Below the pieces are notes generated by a model. The model ran no database searches and was not told the origin of the DNA. It worked only from the letters and a program-made list of their open reading frames with translations. The position numbers were made by a program, and so were the translations under genes. A stretch of 64,000 nucleotides of DNA from Conchocele bisecta (lineage: Eukaryota > Mollusca > Bivalvia > Lucinida > Thyasiridae): assembly GCA_029237695.1 (NCBI GenBank), contig JAQRGA010000043.1, positions 620,001 to 684,000 on the forward strand, in the 5' to 3' direction. Positions 50,696 to 62,280 of this stretch are shown here, one piece after another; positions within the stretch are counted from its first letter, which is position 1, and the number at the start of each line of letters is the position of its first letter.

Positions 50696-50940
50696 AGACA
50701 CTCTTTAAATCATACCCAATTACTCCGATATTAAATATCTAGAAGGTAGGACACTCACCATCTTTTCAATGGAAGTGGTACTAGTGTACCTTAGACCCGG
50801 CTTGCTGATTACGAGCCGGGGCCCAATGTAAATAATCCACTTCCGTTGGTTGAAAAGATGCATGGCGTGTGTCTTACCTTCTGGATATTTAATATCGGAG
50901 TAACATTGTGTATGATTTAAAGAGGCTTTTCTCGTTTATA
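50696..50940. mobile_element. Palindromic element around GATATTAAATATCTAGAAGG
   Basis: CTCTTTAAATCATACCCAAT...TCCGATATTAAATATCTAGA pairs with GATATTTAATATCGGAGTAA...GATTTAAAGAG; centre GACCCGGCTTGC / GAGCCGGGGCCC. Confidence 0.75.
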
Positions 50941-50966
50941 CAACAAAGTGCCTGCAGTGTATGTCA

Positions 50967-51207
50967 GGGGCCCGTTTTACTAAACTTCGTACCACTAAGA
51001 TGTTCGTAAGTGCAAATTTATGATCGTCCCTCTGCAAATTTCAATTGATGGATATACATTTATTGAACATATGCTACATGTTGAATAAATGTAAATCCAA
51101 TAATTGTTTACAAGAAAACATTGCTAAATAAATATGAAATTTACAGACTATCATAATTTTGAACTTACGAACATTTTAGTCGTACGAAGCTTAGTGAAAC
51201 GGACCCC
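50967..51207. mobile_element. Palindromic MITE, family GGGGCCCGTTTCACTAAACTTCG (copy 2)
   Basis: GGGGCCCGTTTTACTAAACT / GCTTAGTGAAACGGACCCC. Confidence 0.8.
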
Positions 51208-51393
51208 ACAGGTGAATAACGTCTGATTAACCAGGTTGTACATTCTCTAATTGTATTATTGAATACATCTGAAAAAATCAGATGAATAAAAATAGATATG
51301 AAAACAGCAAAAACAGCAGTAAAAAGAAGAAATAATAACAACACCAACGTCGTATTATTACCACAGGTGTTTGACCAGTAGCCGGTTTGACCA

Positions 51394-51698
51394 GTAGCCG
51401 ATTTCATCAAAATTGCAAAGTATACTTATTTAGCAAAGTATGCTTTGAGGGAGTAATCATTTATTTTTCCCGAAATGTATTATCTCATATAAAACTAATG
51501 ATTGCATATATTTGATGATTAAAAGTATGCAGAATTATTATACTGAATGTATTACATTATCACAGCCAAAATGGCTGTGATAATGTAATACATTCAGTAC
51601 AATAAACATTAATACATTTATCATTAAATTGAAAATTTCTCCCTCAAAGTATACTTTGCTAGATAAGTATACTTTGCAAGTTTAATGAAATCGGCTAC
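51394..51698. mobile_element. MITE, family GTAGCCGATTTCATC (reference full copy)
   Basis: A 305-bp copy with intact ends GTAGCCGATTTCATCAAAAT / TAATGAAATCGGCTAC. A second inverted pair (AAAGTATACTT at each side, repeated) and the central CATTATCACAGCCAAAATGG palindrome complete it. The sequence CAGTAGCCGGTTTGAC occurs just before the left end. Confidence 0.88.
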
Positions 51699-51824
51699 TG
51701 ATTATCAGTATGCGTGGTGTCATATGGGTATTTTGGTTAATTGTGGGTAGATTTGGGTGGATTTCGTTGATTTTGAGTAATTTACATAGTTTTGTGCAAC
51801 TACTAATGCTCAATTATTACATGC

Positions 51825-52013
51825 CGTAAAATACAGGAAAGTGCATTTCGAAGAGCTCAAAAAATAGGACAAACCCCTAGTCGCGAGAACGGTAACTCTT
51901 GGAATTACTCCCGTACCGTCCGTAGCTAGCTTAGCTAGCCTAGAGTAGATTGCAAGAGTTACCTTCGAAACTAGACACCCCTCCCCCATCCCCAAATGCT
52001 GGATCCGCCCCTG
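51825..52013. mobile_element. hAT-like MITE, reverse copy (truncated right)
   Basis: CCGTAAAATACAGGAAAGTG, the CCCGTACCGTCCGTAGCTAG hairpin and CCAAATGCTGGATCCGCCCCTG end. Confidence 0.7.
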
Positions 52014-52296
52014 TCCTTGATCATTTATCTAGGATGCAAATGTATGTTTATGATTGCAAAACACTCCAATACATATCAGAATGGTCATATGCCTGATTTA
52101 CAGTGGAACCTCTCTAAACTGGAGACTCTGGGGACCCACATGGTTCCCTGTTTAGAGAGGTTTTACCGTGAATTGCGTTGCAAGAGTTTCATGAAAATAT
52201 GCTTCAAACAAGTGTCTGATACACATAAAATGTTTAAGTCTTTAGATGTTACGGCACAAGTTCGCCTCAATATTCTTATTTTTATTATTTTATCCT

Positions 52297-52590
52297 GTAG
52301 CCTATTTCACGAACATTGCAAAGTATACTTATCTAGCAAAATATACTTTGAAGGAGTAATCATTTATTTTTCGCGAAATGCATTATTTCATGTAGAACTG
52401 ACTACTGCATGTGTTTGATGATTAAAAGTATGCATACTTATTATACTGAATTTATTACATTCTCACAGCCAAAATGGCTGTGATAATGTAATAAATTCAG
52501 TATAATAGAAATTAGTACATTTATCTTTACATTGAAAATTTGTCCCTGAAAGTATACTTTGCTAGATAAGTATACTTTGAAATTTTACCG
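52297..52590. mobile_element. MITE, family GTAGCCGATTTCATC (right end lost)
   Basis: GTAGCCTATTTCACGAACAT to TAAGTATACTTTGAAATTTT, then unrelated sequence. Confidence 0.8.
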
Positions 52591-52689
52591 ATCCATCGAA
52601 ATTATTGGTCCCCACTTTCTGTAACCATGGTAAGCTTGTGGAATTCGCCACGTTTTGACTATGACCCAAAACCAGGTAACCACACAGGT

Positions 52690-52870
52690 GGAAGTAACGG
52701 ACCAAGGTCTATAAATACATTAAATATGCCTAAAAGCATCGATAAATGGAAACAAAAATAAGCTAAACATTTTTTTTTACTTCCTCTTATATACACATAT
52801 ACATGTATGTGTATATAGAGGGAGTAAAAAAAAAGACCTCGGTCCGTTACTTCAACCTGTAGGTAACCAT
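52690..52870. repeat. Inverted repeat AGGTGGAAGTAACGGACCAAGGTCT
   Basis: GAAGTAACGGACCAAGGTCT pairs with GACCTCGGTCCGTTACTTCA; centre TATACACATATACATGTATG. Confidence 0.7.
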
Positions 52871-53514
52871 TACATCTACGAGCAATGGCGAGTTTCCATG
52901 AACATTATCTGTTCGCTTCCTTCTCATTGTCATACAAAATACAACTTATGTAAACATTACTGACCGTGCATTTTCCTCTTGGAAAGACAACCTTCTCTTC
53001 ATTTCTCCGTTTTCCTGATGACCGTTTGTCTCCATTGTCTTTATGTTATGTTCTCGTGGAGATACACACTAGCTTATGGAGTAAGCCTGTCCTGAAACTT
53101 GTAAGCCTGAAACTTCGATGGTCAATCATAAACTATGGACTCGAATAGTGATGATACTAGGTTACTATATGACGATGAACGCGCGTGACTAGGTTACCAA
53201 TAGCGTACGGGTACATAATAATATGCTGTACGCCAGCTGGTAAAATGACCTTAAGACAAACATAGCAAGTGTAAGCGTGTCAAAATGGAGAAAAGGAATA
53301 TTCAATGGCCATTTAAATGATTGTGTGCAAATGTTGCACATGCACATTCTCATAAATGGATATTCTAATGCACTCTATAAATATCACGCAAATTGGCTGA
53401 TGGTCATACATTACAGGTATATCATTGTTGATGAACGGTCGCAAATTATTTCAATATGTATTCCTACGCCAGTAGTAAAGTTGTGCATTAGAAATAAGTT
53501 AACCGCATTGTAAT
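52871..53514. other. Stretch without recognised feature
   Basis: Short open frames only; no family resemblance seen. Confidence 0.35.
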
Positions 53515-54119
53515 TTTGAAATTTGCGGCGTATATCAGGAAATGATAGGTCGGAAAATCTGTTTAATGGCGACGCTAGCGCGTCGCCATTAAACAGATTT
53601 TCCGACCTACCATTTCCTGATATACGCCGCAAATTTAGCGCGTCGCCATTAAACAGATTTTCCGACCTACCATTCCTGATATACGCCGCAAATTTAGCAC
53701 GTCGCCATTAAACAGATTTTCCGACCTACCATTTCCTGATATACCGCGAAATTTAGCGCGTCGCCATTAAACAGATTTTCCGACCTATCATTTCCCGATA
53801 TACGCCGCAAATTTAGCGCGTCGCCATTAAACAGATTTTCCGACCTACCATTTCCTGATATACGCCGCAAATTTAGCGCGTCGCCATTAAACAGATTTTC
53901 CGACCTACCATTTCCTGATATACGCCGCAAATTTAGCGCGTCGCCATTAAACAGATTTTCCGACCTACCATTTCCTGATATACGCCGCAAATTTAGCGCG
54001 TCGCCATTAAACAGATTTTCCGACCTATCATTTCCTGATATACGCCGCAAATTTAGCTCGTCGCCATTAAACAGATTTTCCGACCTATCATTTCCTGATA
54101 TACGCCGCAAATTTAAAAA
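53515..54119. repeat. 60-bp minisatellite with one inverted leading unit
   Basis: First AATTTGCGGCGTATATCAGG...TTAATGGCGACG, then about nine complementary units CGTCGCCATTAAACAGATTT plus TCCGACCTACCATTTCCTGA and TATACGCCGCAAATTTAG. Units are nearly identical. Since 60 is divisible by 3, a spurious repetitive ORF arises. Confidence 0.92.
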
Positions 54120-54222
54120 TTGCAATACAGTTAACCCTATGATGCAAGTGTACCAGGGTAGTGTCTGGTGATATCAAGTTCATCAGGCAAGGCTAGGAAA
54201 CACATAGGAATTCGCAGGCTCT

Positions 54223-54721
54223 TTAATATGAAGATGTCTATGGGGATTTAACATCGGGAAATGTTTCTAATTTCAAAAATAGTGGACCGATTTTCAATAT
54301 TTAACGTTTGTTTTCTTAGTTAGATAATTTCCAAGCTATTTAGCCAGGTTTCGGAGTCAATTTCCTTTTATTTTCGTTTGTTTACTCCACGCACAGCTCC
54401 TGCACCTCCAATTTATTTCCCCCGTGTTAAATTCCCATAGACAAATAATATTTTCGTAATAAAATCAATATTTGACAAAATTTAACGAAATAAAAATAAG
54501 GTTCACAGTTAAATTTTGATAAAATTTAATATTATCGAAAATCGAAAAATATATTGACAATATCAATGGTGAAGGTCATGTAACGCCGGGCAAACGTGTT
54601 CAATCCCGTTTTAGCCTGCTGCATTGGGGTGAACTGTGAAGTATGGCCTATGCTGAAGCCGATAGCATAAGTCATAACGGTCCGTTTTTCACATATATTG
54701 AATTGCCATGTCGTGTGATCA
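54223..54721. other. AT-rich stretch with CCATGTTAAATTCCCATAG repeats
   Basis: CTATGGGGATTTAACATCGG at 54238 and GTGTTAAATTCCCATAGACA at 54422 are inverted echoes of text seen again at 55500, 55690, 56810, 56970, 58020 and 58160. Probably fragments of a larger element. Confidence 0.45.
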
Positions 54722-55042
54722 TATACGGAAGCCCATTAGGGCCACTTCACTTTTTTTTAGTTTCCATTTATTCCAGATGTTTCCTTGAATTTTCAAGTTC
54801 TTTTCAAGAAAAGATCTTGAAAATTCAAGAAAAGAACTTGAAAATTCAAGAACACATCTCTTGAATTTTCAAGATCTTTTCTTGAATTTTCAGGAAAAGA
54901 TCTTGAAAATTCAAGAAAACATCTTGAAAATTCAAGAAAAGATCTCGAAAATTAAAGAAAGTATTTTGAAAATTCAAGAAAAGATCTCGAAAATTCAAGG
55001 AAAGATAAAAAAAAGCGAAGTGGCCATAATGGGCTTCCGTAA
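54722..55042. mobile_element. Palindromic element with internal 21-bp array
   Basis: Ends ATACGGAAGCCCATTAGGGC / GCCATAATGGGCTTCCGTAAT, flanked by GATCATAT and ATCATATG. The interior is an array of AAGAAAAGATCTTGAAAATTC (21 bases), first in one, then in the other orientation. Confidence 0.87.
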
Positions 55043-55099
55043 TCATATGTATCCATGCAGTTTTGATATTGTGCCATCTTGCGACATGGCATTTGGCAA

Positions 55100-55900
55100 C
55101 TAAAGCATCCAACAGGAAAACTACTTACTGTCTGTTTCACGAAACCTGCCAAAATTCTACGGCTATATAAACATGCAAAAGCAGTATGTTTATTGTTTAA
55201 CTTTTGATAATAGGTCCACTATTTCTGATATTAGAAAAATTTCCTCATGTTAAATCTCCATAATTTAATATTATCGGAAAAAAATACTGCATGTTTTTGC
55301 ATTGTTTATATGGCCGAAATATTTGGGCAGGTTTCGTGAAACAGACAGTACTGTCTGTTTCACGAAAGCTGCCCAAATTTTACAGTTATATAAACAATAC
55401 CAAAACAATATTTTTGTCGATAATATTAAATCAAAGGAAAATTTGAGAATGAGCCTTATTTTTATTTCGTGAAATTTGGTCAAATATTGATTTTATTACG
55501 AAAAATATTGATTTCTCTATGGGAATTTAACATGGGGGAAAAGGAGGTGGAGTAGCTGACGGAGCAGTCGAAAAAACAAGAAGTTTGGAAATTGCCTCCG
55601 AAACCTGGCTAGTTGGCTTGGAAATGATTTAACTAAGAAAACAAAAGTTAAATTTTGAAAATCGGTCCACTATTTCTGAAATTAGAAAGATTTCCCCATG
55701 TTAAACAAGGGAAAATTGTATTTTCGTAATAAAATCAATATTGGACCAAATTTCACGAAATAAAAAAAAAGGCTCCTTCTTAAATCTTGATAAAATTTAA
55801 TATTATCGAAAAAAAAAAATGTTTTTGCATTGTTTGTATAACCGTAAAATATGGGCAGATTTCGTGAAATAGACAGTAGATGTTTTATGTGTTTATGTAC
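55100..55900. mobile_element. Pair of elements ending CTGTCTGTTTCACGAAA
   Basis: TACTGTCTGTTTCACGAAAC near 55128; GAAACAGACAGTACTGTCTG at 55338-55357, a head-to-head junction; GAAATAGACAGTAG near 55866. The interior has ATAAACAATACCAAAACAAT and the TTAAATTCCCATAG echoes. The ends resemble those of the 56655 element. Confidence 0.6.
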
Positions 55901-55971
55901 CTGCAGTCTGTACATTCGGTCCACGCCCTATATACAACATGTACATTGTTAACTTATTGTATTGTATGTCT

Positions 55972-56398
55972 CAGCGCTCCAGATAAGCTTTGTGTCTGAA
56001 AAAAAATAAAAAAAAAAATTTGTAAAAGTAAAATACGCAATGATTTTGAAATCAGGAGGTACGCTTTGTACCTCCTGATTTCAAAATCATTGCGTATTTT
56101 ACTTTTACAAATTAATTTTTGATTTTTTTCATTACTAAATAGGGAACAAATGATACAAATTTAACATTTAAACATTCACTTAATTGACATGCACAAAGAA
56201 AACACTGTTTGTTTTTTGCAGCTCAACTAAGTGAATTTTCAACTGTACGACAGTATTTTCACTACTCAATTTGAAAATCAATGCGTATTTTCACATTCCT
56301 GTGCGTATTTTGTACTCCCATTTTTGATATTCAATGCGTATTCAGCTAAAATAATTGCGTAAAATACGCCAATACGTACATTATCTGAAGCTCTGATG
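55972..56398. mobile_element. Diverged GAGCTCCAGATAAG-ended element (second)
   Basis: AGCGCTCCAGATAAGCTTTG left, CATTATCTGAAGCTCTGATG right; central palindrome TTTTGAAATCAGGAGGTACG / CGTACCTCC. Confidence 0.7.
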
Positions 56399-56419
56399 TC
56401 TGTTGGTTTAACCATATTT

Positions 56420-57240
56420 TGTTTGTACATGTATATAATTTACAAGTTAGGCATCAATATTAGTATAATATTATACAGAATTATACAAATGGGATTGGAT
56501 TGAAAGCAGGCTTATATAAGTCCTTTCCCTAATATGTATCACAGTATCATATGTAATAGTATCACAGGCAACAGAAACCAGGAAATAACAAAGTTAACAC
56601 AATTATTACTGTCATTAGCATAAAATGGGTTATTAGTCTTATGTTATGTTCCTACTGTCTGTTCCACGTTTTGCTGCCGACGAACTTTTGCATATTAAAC
56701 ATATTAAATCTGAAAAATATTTAAAAGTAAGTACTTTTTCATCAATAACAAAAAAGTAACCCTCACCAACACATTTTGTTTGATGAAATTCCATCAAATA
56801 TTGATTTTCCTATGGGAATTTAACATGGGGGCTAAAAATGGATTTTTTTAAAATATATTTTTATTTGTGGACTGATTTTCAAAATCTAGCTTTACATCAT
56901 TTTCAAGCTTTTATTTTCTTAATTACATCATTTTCAAGCTATCTCGTCAGGTTTCGGAGTCAATTTTGACTCCCCATGTTAAATTCCCATAGGATAATCG
57001 TTTTTTCGAAATATAATCAATATCTGATGGAATTTCAGCAAATCATTTTTTTGGGGGAGGGTTAATTTTTTGTTATTGATGAAAAAGTACTTTCTTTTAA
57101 ATATTTTTTAGATTTAATGTGTTTACTGGCCAAATGTTCGTCGGCAGCAAAACGTGGAACAGACAGTAGTTTCTGCTTCCTGTGATACCCGGTAGATGCA
57201 TTATTATCGCAGGTGCTTATCAGCCATAGGTGGACACGTG
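56420..57240 (-). mobile_element. 3'-UTR fragment of the CR1-like LINE, interrupted by a MITE
   Basis: Matches 19855-20118 (ACAAATGGGATTGGATTGAA, AACCAGGAAATAACAAAGTT, CTGCTTCCTGTGATACCCGG) but is split at GTTCC/TA by the element at 56655-57166. The intact copy provides the empty site. Confidence 0.7.
56655..57166. mobile_element. MITE CTGTCTGTTCCACGTTTTGC, 512 bp, TA target duplication (copy 1)
   Basis: Ends CTGTCTGTTCCACGTTTTGC / GCAAAACGTGGAACAGACAG with TA on both sides. Comparison with the uninterrupted LINE 3' UTR at about 20068 supports insertion at TA (Tc1/mariner-type). Copy 2 at about 57864-58342. Confidence 0.82.
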
Positions 57241-57359
57241 ATATCAACGAGACGTCTTGACCGTGACAGTGTTTGTTGATATCAGTATATTTGGTAATAT
57301 GGCTTCCTTCCAGATACGACATAACTGCGTTTCGAGGCAACGTCTTCCAACTACATAGC

Positions 57360-57780
57360 CAGTTGCGTTAACCCATTCACCCTTAAGTAACTGGAATGAA
57401 TTTGGATATGTTAATTTTGCAACTAATCCAACCGTCACAAAATGGTTTTCAAACTACTTCATTTATGAAAAGGGGGTGTTTTTGTTTCTAAACATATGAC
57501 AATTAATTTCAACTAGATGGCCGCGGCCCGCATGTCGCGCCAGCCGAGGGTTTGATAGTATACCGAAAAACTCTAACGAAAAAACTTTAACCAAAAACTT
57601 TAAACCGGATGCACGAACGTACGTACATACGCCAATGTGCCGACTATATCGTGCTGTCCGCAAGCGGGCGCGACAAAAAGTGCAGATCCTGATGAGACGG
57701 CTCGTTATTAGCCGGCTCATTTGGATCTGTACTGTTTGCATAAACCGCTATAGCGGGCTTTCGGGTTCAAAGGGTTAATC
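57360..57780. mobile_element. Repeat, family GATCCAGATGAGCCGGCTCG (reverse copy)
   Basis: CTGGAATGAATTTGGATATG, then AAGTGCAGATCCTGATGAGA / GCCGGCTCATTTGGATCTG. Copies at 29455 and 59590. Confidence 0.65.
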
Positions 57781-57863
57781 CATCAACTACATTGTATTGG
57801 CCAATGATTCTGAATGTTTCTGCACTCGAATCTCATGATCGATGTCATGCAGTGGATACCTAC

Positions 57864-58342
57864 TGTCTGTTGCACGTTTTGCTGCCGGCGAACTTTTGGC
57901 CATTAAACACATTAAATCTTAAAAATATTTAAATGTAAGTACTTTTTCATCAATGAAGAAAAAGTCACCCTCTATCATTTTTTTTATTTGATAAAATGCA
58001 TTGCCAAAAAACGATTTTCCTATGGGAATTTAACATGGGGGCTAACCATAGATTTTTTTATATTTTGTATTTGTGGACCGACTTTCAAAATCTAAGTTGT
58101 TTTCTTTTCAATTTTTTCATTTTTTTTACTCCTGCCCCAGCTCCTCCATATCGATTTTCCCCATGTTAAATTCCCATAGAAAAATCGTCTTTTTCGCAAT
58201 AAAATATTTGATGGAATTGTATCCAATACAAAACATTGGGAAGGGTGACTTTCTGTTCTGAAAAATACTTACATTTAAATATTTTTTAAATTGAATGTGC
58301 TTAATAACCAAAAGTTCGTCGGCAGCAAAACGTGGAACAGAC
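57864..58342. mobile_element. MITE CTGTCTGTTCCACGTTTTGC (copy 2)
   Basis: CTGTCTGTTGCACGTTTTGC left, GCAAAACGTGGAACAGACA right; interior with CCTATGGGAATTTAACATGG and complement. Confidence 0.75.
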
Positions 58343-58567
58343 AACTAACTGACTGACAACTAACATTACATATATACACATTACCTGTGCTAATCTTACC
58401 AATATTTTCAATTATTTCTTTATTTCAAAGCGTGCTTGAAATCAAACAGTTGGATTGGCCGAGCATGAGCTGTGATACAGCGCAGGTTCAGACAGACAAA
58501 TTGCTTGAGTGTCATGTTGGCATTGCAAATATATGTTCAGAAACGTTGGTTGATAATCTGGGCAATA

Positions 58568-59064
58568 TTAAAGGTATATGCCCACTCAGTAGGAACAACA
58601 TTTTCTTTATCGGAATTAAATAAGTGTATAATTGTGTCACTATTCAATCAGTTCTAAAATCACGAGTGGCCGCTATACAGATATAATCGTTTAGTAATAT
58701 TTATTTTACTGATAATGGCGCGAATTGGTATCAGGCTATTTTCATATGCAAATGAGGTATGGCCTTTTTTAATTATTTATGCTAATTAAATGCGTCACCT
58801 GAAAAAATAACATTTTCGACAGATTATAAAGTATGATAATTGCACATACAAAGTATAAATAGTAATATCCGTTAACATTTTAAGGAAACACGCTTATCGC
58901 CCCTGATATCAGTGTGTAAAGTTACGTCTGATATAAATTTATAATAATGCCAATCAATACGTGGGGTATTGGTAAATAAATGTTTAATTTGCAAGAAAAT
59001 GTCTCAGATTATGTCTCTGATATAAAGAACAGTTTGTGCCTACTGAGTGGCCATGTACCTTTAA
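58568..59064. mobile_element. MITE, family TTAAAGGTACATGCCCACTCAG (full copy 2)
   Basis: TTAAAGGTATATGCCCACTC and GAGTGGCCATGTACCTTTAA; interior reversed relative to copy 1. Confidence 0.85.
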
Positions 59065-59174
59065 CGGAGACGATTGTGCAATAAAAGAAACACCTTCAAC
59101 CTGGGACATATGGATTTTATACAGCCGTATGTCAACGTATGATGATGTGTTTATGCAAACATATATCTGACATG

Positions 59175-59558
59175 TACGGAGCCCCGCAGGGACATAGAAG
59201 TCGTTTTATTATTAATTCGTTCCCACGAAATAACAATTCGCTCCCACGAATTAACAATTCGTCCCCTCAATTTAACAATTCGTTCCCACGAAATAACAAT
59301 TCGTTCCTGCGGGAACGAATTGTTGTATCATGGGAACGAATTGTTATATCGTGGGAACGTATTGTTAATTTGAGGTAACGAATTGTTAAATTGAGGGAAC
59401 GAATTGTCATTTCGTGAGAACAAATTGTTAATTCGAGGGAACGAATTGTTATACCGTGGGAACGAATTCGAGGGAACGAATTGTTAAATTGAGGGAACAA
59501 ATTGTTATTTAGTGGGAACGAATTAATAAAAAAAACATGTCCCCTGCGGAGCACCGTA
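59175..59558. mobile_element. Palindromic element with GAACGAATTGTTA array (copy 3)
   Basis: TACGGAGCCCCGCAGGGACA / TGTCCCCTGCGGAGCACCGTA; orientation flips at GTTCCTGCGGGAAC near 59304-59317. Confidence 0.88.
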
Positions 59559-59589
59559 GATTTGTGCTGATTTAATATGATAATTATTA

Positions 59590-59830
59590 AGCCTTTCAAC
59601 ACCACAGGCCTGTATTGGCAAACAGTGTAGATCAAGATGAGCCGGCTCGTGACGAGCCGACTCATCAGGATCTGCACATTTTGCAAGTAATTTTAATATT
59701 TTTGACAACAAACCACCCCTTTTCATAAATGAACTAGTCTGAAAATCATTTCGTGACGTTTGGATTGGTTGCAAAATTAACATATCAAAATCCATTCCAG
59801 TTACCTAGGGCTGAAAACTTGAACCTCGTT
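59590..59830. mobile_element. Repeat, family GATCCAGATGAGCCGGCTCG (copy 3)
   Basis: AGTGTAGATCAAGATGAGCC / GAGCCGACTCATCAGGATCT and ATTAACATATCAAAATCCAT. Confidence 0.65.
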
Positions 59831-60017
59831 GACTGAATTCATCAGAAACTAGGCATTTTCCCATTTCAATGAAATATGTTAACTCGTTTAATAAACATCA
59901 TTTTAAATCATCACCCATATAAGGTCCCCTATATAAATACGGGTCTTTGGCTTACTTGTGGCATTGACTGGACAAATTGAGGTTTATCGGTTATGCGACC
60001 AATGCAGATGCAGATCA

Positions 60018-60322
60018 GTAGCCGATCTCACCAACATTGCAAAGTATACTTATCTAGCAAAGTATACTTTGAGGGAGAAATCATTTATTTTTCCTGAAAT
60101 GCATTATTTCATATAGAAATAACAAATGCATATATTTGATGATTAAAAGAATGCAGAATTATTATACTGAATTTATTACATTATCACAGCCAAATTGGCT
60201 GTGATAATGTAATAAATTCAGTATAATAAAAATTAATAAATTTATCATAAAATTGAAAATTTCTCCCTCAAAGTATACTTTGCTAGAAAAGTATACTTTG
60301 CAATGTTGGTGAAATCGGCTAC
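60018..60322. mobile_element. MITE, family GTAGCCGATTTCATC (full, 305 bp)
   Basis: GTAGCCGATCTCACCAACAT / TTGGTGAAATCGGCTAC; same length as the 51394 copy. Confidence 0.88.
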
Positions 60323-60734
60323 AGGATCTGCACCGTTCGCCATTCCATCAAGGAATCACCCGTCATGTTTCGACCTAGTTCTCAGTACATAACTATAATT
60401 ACATTTCGTTACACTGCTTTACATAAGAGTTATGACGGAGTAGTATTTCCAAATGTGCGTTTGAAGCGTTCTTTGTTTACTTTCTACTTCGTGGAGAGTG
60501 ACCTAAGCATTTTGCTAATACGCATTTTATTAGGTAAGTTTAGAGCGCTGATACAAATGCTTTCGTTGGCACAGATGAAGGCGTAAGGGCGGTCATTTCT
60601 GTAGGAGGAAACCAACTTGTCCGATCCGGCAACCTCCGTACCATCTCACATACTGCCCCGGCTGAGAATCGAGCCTTGGGACTCATTGGCGAGAAGCGCG
60701 GTCGTTAATCGGACAACCGACACATAGTGCCTTA
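60323..60734. other. Stretch without recognised feature
   Basis: Open frame 60365-60586 has no family resemblance; not called. Confidence 0.35.
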
Positions 60735-60895
60735 TCTGATCAGGAGGTAAAATGGTTACAAACCCCATAAGCCTCGTTTCTCCAATCACAGCCGTAATAT
60801 ACGCAGCTGGGAATGTAAATATGGGATGGACAGCGATCTGGAAACGTTGACACAATTATGACGACTATAAACCCGGACCACCCCATGCATTTACG

Positions 60896-61272
60896 CAGTA
60901 CCGTTGAACCTCCCCGAACGGCCACCTCTCGACAACAACAGCCTCTCTATAACAGCCGCTATTTTATATCCCAAATGGATGATTTCCTCTATATCTAACC
61001 ATTAGACTACTGAGCACGAAAATTGTCATCTGCTGTTGCTTTGCCTTCTTTCTCAATATAAACATGTTTTGACAGCATTTTAGAATCATTTCCATTGGAA
61101 ATGATTCTAAAATGTTGCCAAAGCATGTTTTTAATGATAATTATCGAAGCAACTAAATAAACATCGGACGACACAATTTAATTCAGCGTTAACCTCCCTA
61201 CAACAACCACCTCTCTACAACCGCCGGTTTTGCGTCTTCCATGGATGGCTGTTGTAGAGAGGTTGCACTGTA
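60896..61272. mobile_element. MITE with pogo/Tc1-like ends (copy 2)
   Basis: CAGTACCGTTGAACCTCCCC / GAGAGGTTGCACTGTA. Contains the same inner hairpin element as 31318 (GACAGCATTTTAGAATCATT / complement). Confidence 0.82.
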
Positions 61273-61380
61273 TATTCATCGCCTAAATGTAAAGTTGTTT
61301 AATTAAGAAATAAAACCATGGGTTGGTGCGTTTACTTGGACGCACAATACATGTTGGTCTGTTTAAAGTGCGTGGAGTTC

Positions 61381-61867
61381 GAAGTACATGCCCACTCAAT
61401 AGCCACAAACTGTACTTTATATCATCATCGGAGACATTTCCTGGCAAAATAAACGTTCATTCACCATTTCCCCACGTACTGATGGCATTATTGTACATTT
61501 TATATCGGACGTAAATTTCCACACTGATCAGGGGCGATAACAGTGTTTCCTTAAGATGTTAACGGACATTACTATTTATTCTCTGTATTTATTTTTCATG
61601 TGCAGTGGTCATACATTATAATCTGTCGAAAACACTATTTTTTTAGGTGAGGCATTTAATTTGTATAAATAATTAAAAATTATCATGCCTCATTTGCATA
61701 TGAAAATAGCCTGATACCACCGCGCGTCACTATCAGTAAAATAAATATTACTAAGTGATTATATCTGCATAGCGTTTTTAGAACTGGTGGAATAGTGACA
61801 CAATTATACACTTATTTAATTCCTATAAAGAACATTTTGTGCCAACGGCGTGGGCGTGTACCTTTAA
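61381..61867. mobile_element. MITE, family TTAAAGGTACATGCCCACTCAG (copy 3)
   Basis: AAGTACATGCCCACTCAATA to GGGCGTGTACCTTTAAA. Confidence 0.8.
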
Positions 61868-62036
61868 ATAGTATCTCCGTTTGCCGTGTATATGTACATC
61901 TTACCCACGTACGTATCGATGCTGGTACGTACATGTGCATGTAAACGACACCGACAAGCAACACGTAGTACACATAATTATTTTATATGGGTCAATGAAT
62001 ACATTAATATTACAATACTATATGTTCTATACGAGT

Positions 62037-62280
62037 CTATGACTGGAGAAATGAGGCTTATGGGTTTTGTTTTGCGACCGGTGTAGATCCAGATCAGCCT
62101 GTGCATCCGCACAGGCTGATCAGGATCTGCACCGTTCGCCATTCCATCAATGAAACACACGGCATGCGTCTATGAAGCGATATAAATCGTTATCAAGTTA
62201 CGGGAGTGTGCGATTTGACCAGGAGCTATATTGATCACAAATCCCATAAGCCACGTTTCTCCAGTCACAGTTATATGACA
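62037..62280. mobile_element. Palindromic MITE, family TGACTGGAGAAATGAGGCTTATGGG (copy 2)
   Basis: TATGACTGGAGAAATGAGGC / GCCACGTTTCTCCAGTCACA; contains CAGATCAGCCTGTGCATCCG / CACAGGCTGATCAGGATCTG. Confidence 0.8.

Noticed and set aside
53694..54125. 143-codon repetitive ORF
   Set aside because: Product of the 60-bp array (20 codons per unit), not a protein gene.
54846..55112. Coiled-coil-like repetitive ORFs on both strands
   Set aside because: The 21-bp palindromic array is open on both strands; no codon bias or conserved start.
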